DNA from: Pseudomonadota bacterium
Lineage (GTDB): Bacteria; Bdellovibrionota_B; Oligoflexia; Silvanigrellales; Silvanigrellaceae
Direction: 5' to 3'
Assembly (NCBI GenBank): GCA_027490595.1
Contig: JAIXXU010000224.1
Span: 1 to 5,484 of the forward strand
Length of the DNA stretch: 5,484 bases
The notes beneath the pieces are model-generated. The model had not been told where the DNA came from. It did no database searches and saw nothing but the letters and a program-made list of their open reading frames with translations. Both the position numbers and the translations under genes were made by a program. Every line of letters starts with the position of its first letter. The stretch's first letter is position 1. Of the stretch, positions 4,920-5,484 are shown in pieces.

Positions 4920-5484
4920 ATGAGCGTTCTCACTGGTCGCCATGCACCAAATTTCAAAGTTGATGCTGTCGCAGATGGCCAATTTACCCAGATTTCTCTT
5001 TCTGACTTCCGCGGCAAAAAAAATGTTTTGCTCTTCTTTTATCCTCTTGATTTTACATTTGTGTGTCCCACAGAGCTTCATGCTTTCCAAGAAAAGCTCG
5101 AAGAATTTCATAAGCGTGACGTTGAAGTCCTTGGCTGCAGCATTGACAGCAAGTTTTCTCATTTCGCGTGGCTTGAGACACCAAAAAATAAGGGTGGAAT
5201 TCAAGGGGTAAAATATCCGCTTCTATCTGACATACATAAAACAATCGCACGTGACTATGATGTATTGAGTGATGACGGCGTCGCGTTTCGTGGCCTGTTT
5301 TTAATTGATAAAAATGGTGTTGTTCGCCACCAGCTTGTAAACGACTTGCCTCTTGGCCGAAGCGTTGAGGAAGCACTTCGCATCGTAGACGCTTTGCAAC
5401 ATTTTGAAAAATACGGCGAAGTTTGCCCTGCCAACTGGAACAAGGGACAAGAAGCCATGAAAGCATCACAAGAAGGTGTTTGTA
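4920..5484 (+). CDS. typical 2-Cys peroxiredoxin (AhpC/Prx1 type), 3' end cut
   Basis: 188 residues are visible and the gene continues past the right edge; typical family members are about 190-200 residues, so only the last few are missing. It is a cytoplasmic thiol peroxidase reducing hydrogen peroxide, organic hydroperoxides and peroxynitrite. The active site is YPLDFTFVCPTE (41-52), with peroxidatic C49 and the supporting P42, T46 and R124. Resolving C169 lies in GEVCPANWNKGQEAM (166-180), so the typical two-cysteine dimer is expected. GGIQG (92-96) sits where sensitive-type Prx proteins have GGLG; whether a C-terminal YF helix follows cannot be seen. An additional cysteine, C188, is the last full codon. 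A strong AAAGGAG (4908-4914) lies 5 nt before the ATG. It is divergent from pgsA and has its own promoter. Confidence 0.93.
   Translation, partial: MSVLTGRHAPNFKVDAVADGQFTQISLSDFRGKKNVLLFFYPLDFTFVCPTELHAFQEKLEEFHKRDVEVLGCSIDSKFSHFAWLETPKNKGGIQGVKYPLLSDIHKTIARDYDVLSDDGVAFRGLFLIDKNGVVRHQLVNDLPLGRSVEEALRIVDALQHFEKYGEVCPANWNKGQEAMKASQEGVC

Noticed and set aside
5053..5469. Minus-strand frames of 138, 104 and 67 residues opposite the peroxiredoxin
   Set aside because: They are antisense to a clear peroxiredoxin gene with conserved catalytic motifs and show no family features.

Overview
The window looks like ordinary chromosome from a low-GC (roughly 35-40% by eye) Gram-negative bacterium. A BamD-type outer-membrane assembly lipoprotein implies an outer membrane. 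The mix of BamD, methylmalonyl-CoA epimerase, 2-Cys peroxiredoxin, PgsA and a GT-C glycosyltransferase would suit a proteobacterium or a Bdellovibrionota/delta-like lineage, but that placement is inference. I see no insertion sequence, CRISPR array, phage gene or integration site.

Layout. Bases 1-494 or more (minus strand) hold the 5' part of a polytopic GT-C membrane glycosyltransferase that runs off the left edge. Immediately upstream of it, on the same strand, is an initiator tRNA-Met gene with a near-consensus promoter. Divergent from these, on the plus strand, is a two-gene unit: methylmalonyl-CoA epimerase (792-1199) and a BamD-like lipoprotein (1217-1978). It converges on a minus-strand stand-alone NIF3/YqfO insert-domain protein (1991-2314). 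A tRNA-Leu(CAG) gene with its own promoter (2389-2514) is followed on the same strand by an AlkC-like HEAT-repeat DNA alkylation repair protein (2579-3274). That gene converges, 7 bp apart, with a minus-strand pair: pgsA (4074-4754) and, downstream of it, an unrecognised protein built from two copies of one ~74-residue core (3282-4052). A divergent intergenic region (4755-4919) carries a promoter and an inverted repeat ahead of a 2-Cys peroxiredoxin gene, which is cut by the right edge.

Functionally these are mostly independent housekeeping units: envelope biogenesis (BamD, PgsA, GT-C), acyl-CoA metabolism (epimerase), translation (two tRNAs), DNA repair and peroxide defence. The least explained items are the tandem-duplicated protein after pgsA, the start of the GT-C gene (its first membrane helix has no ATG/GTG/TTG after the tRNA), and the inverted repeat over the peroxiredoxin -35 element. 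I found no convincing evidence of a large new multi-gene system.
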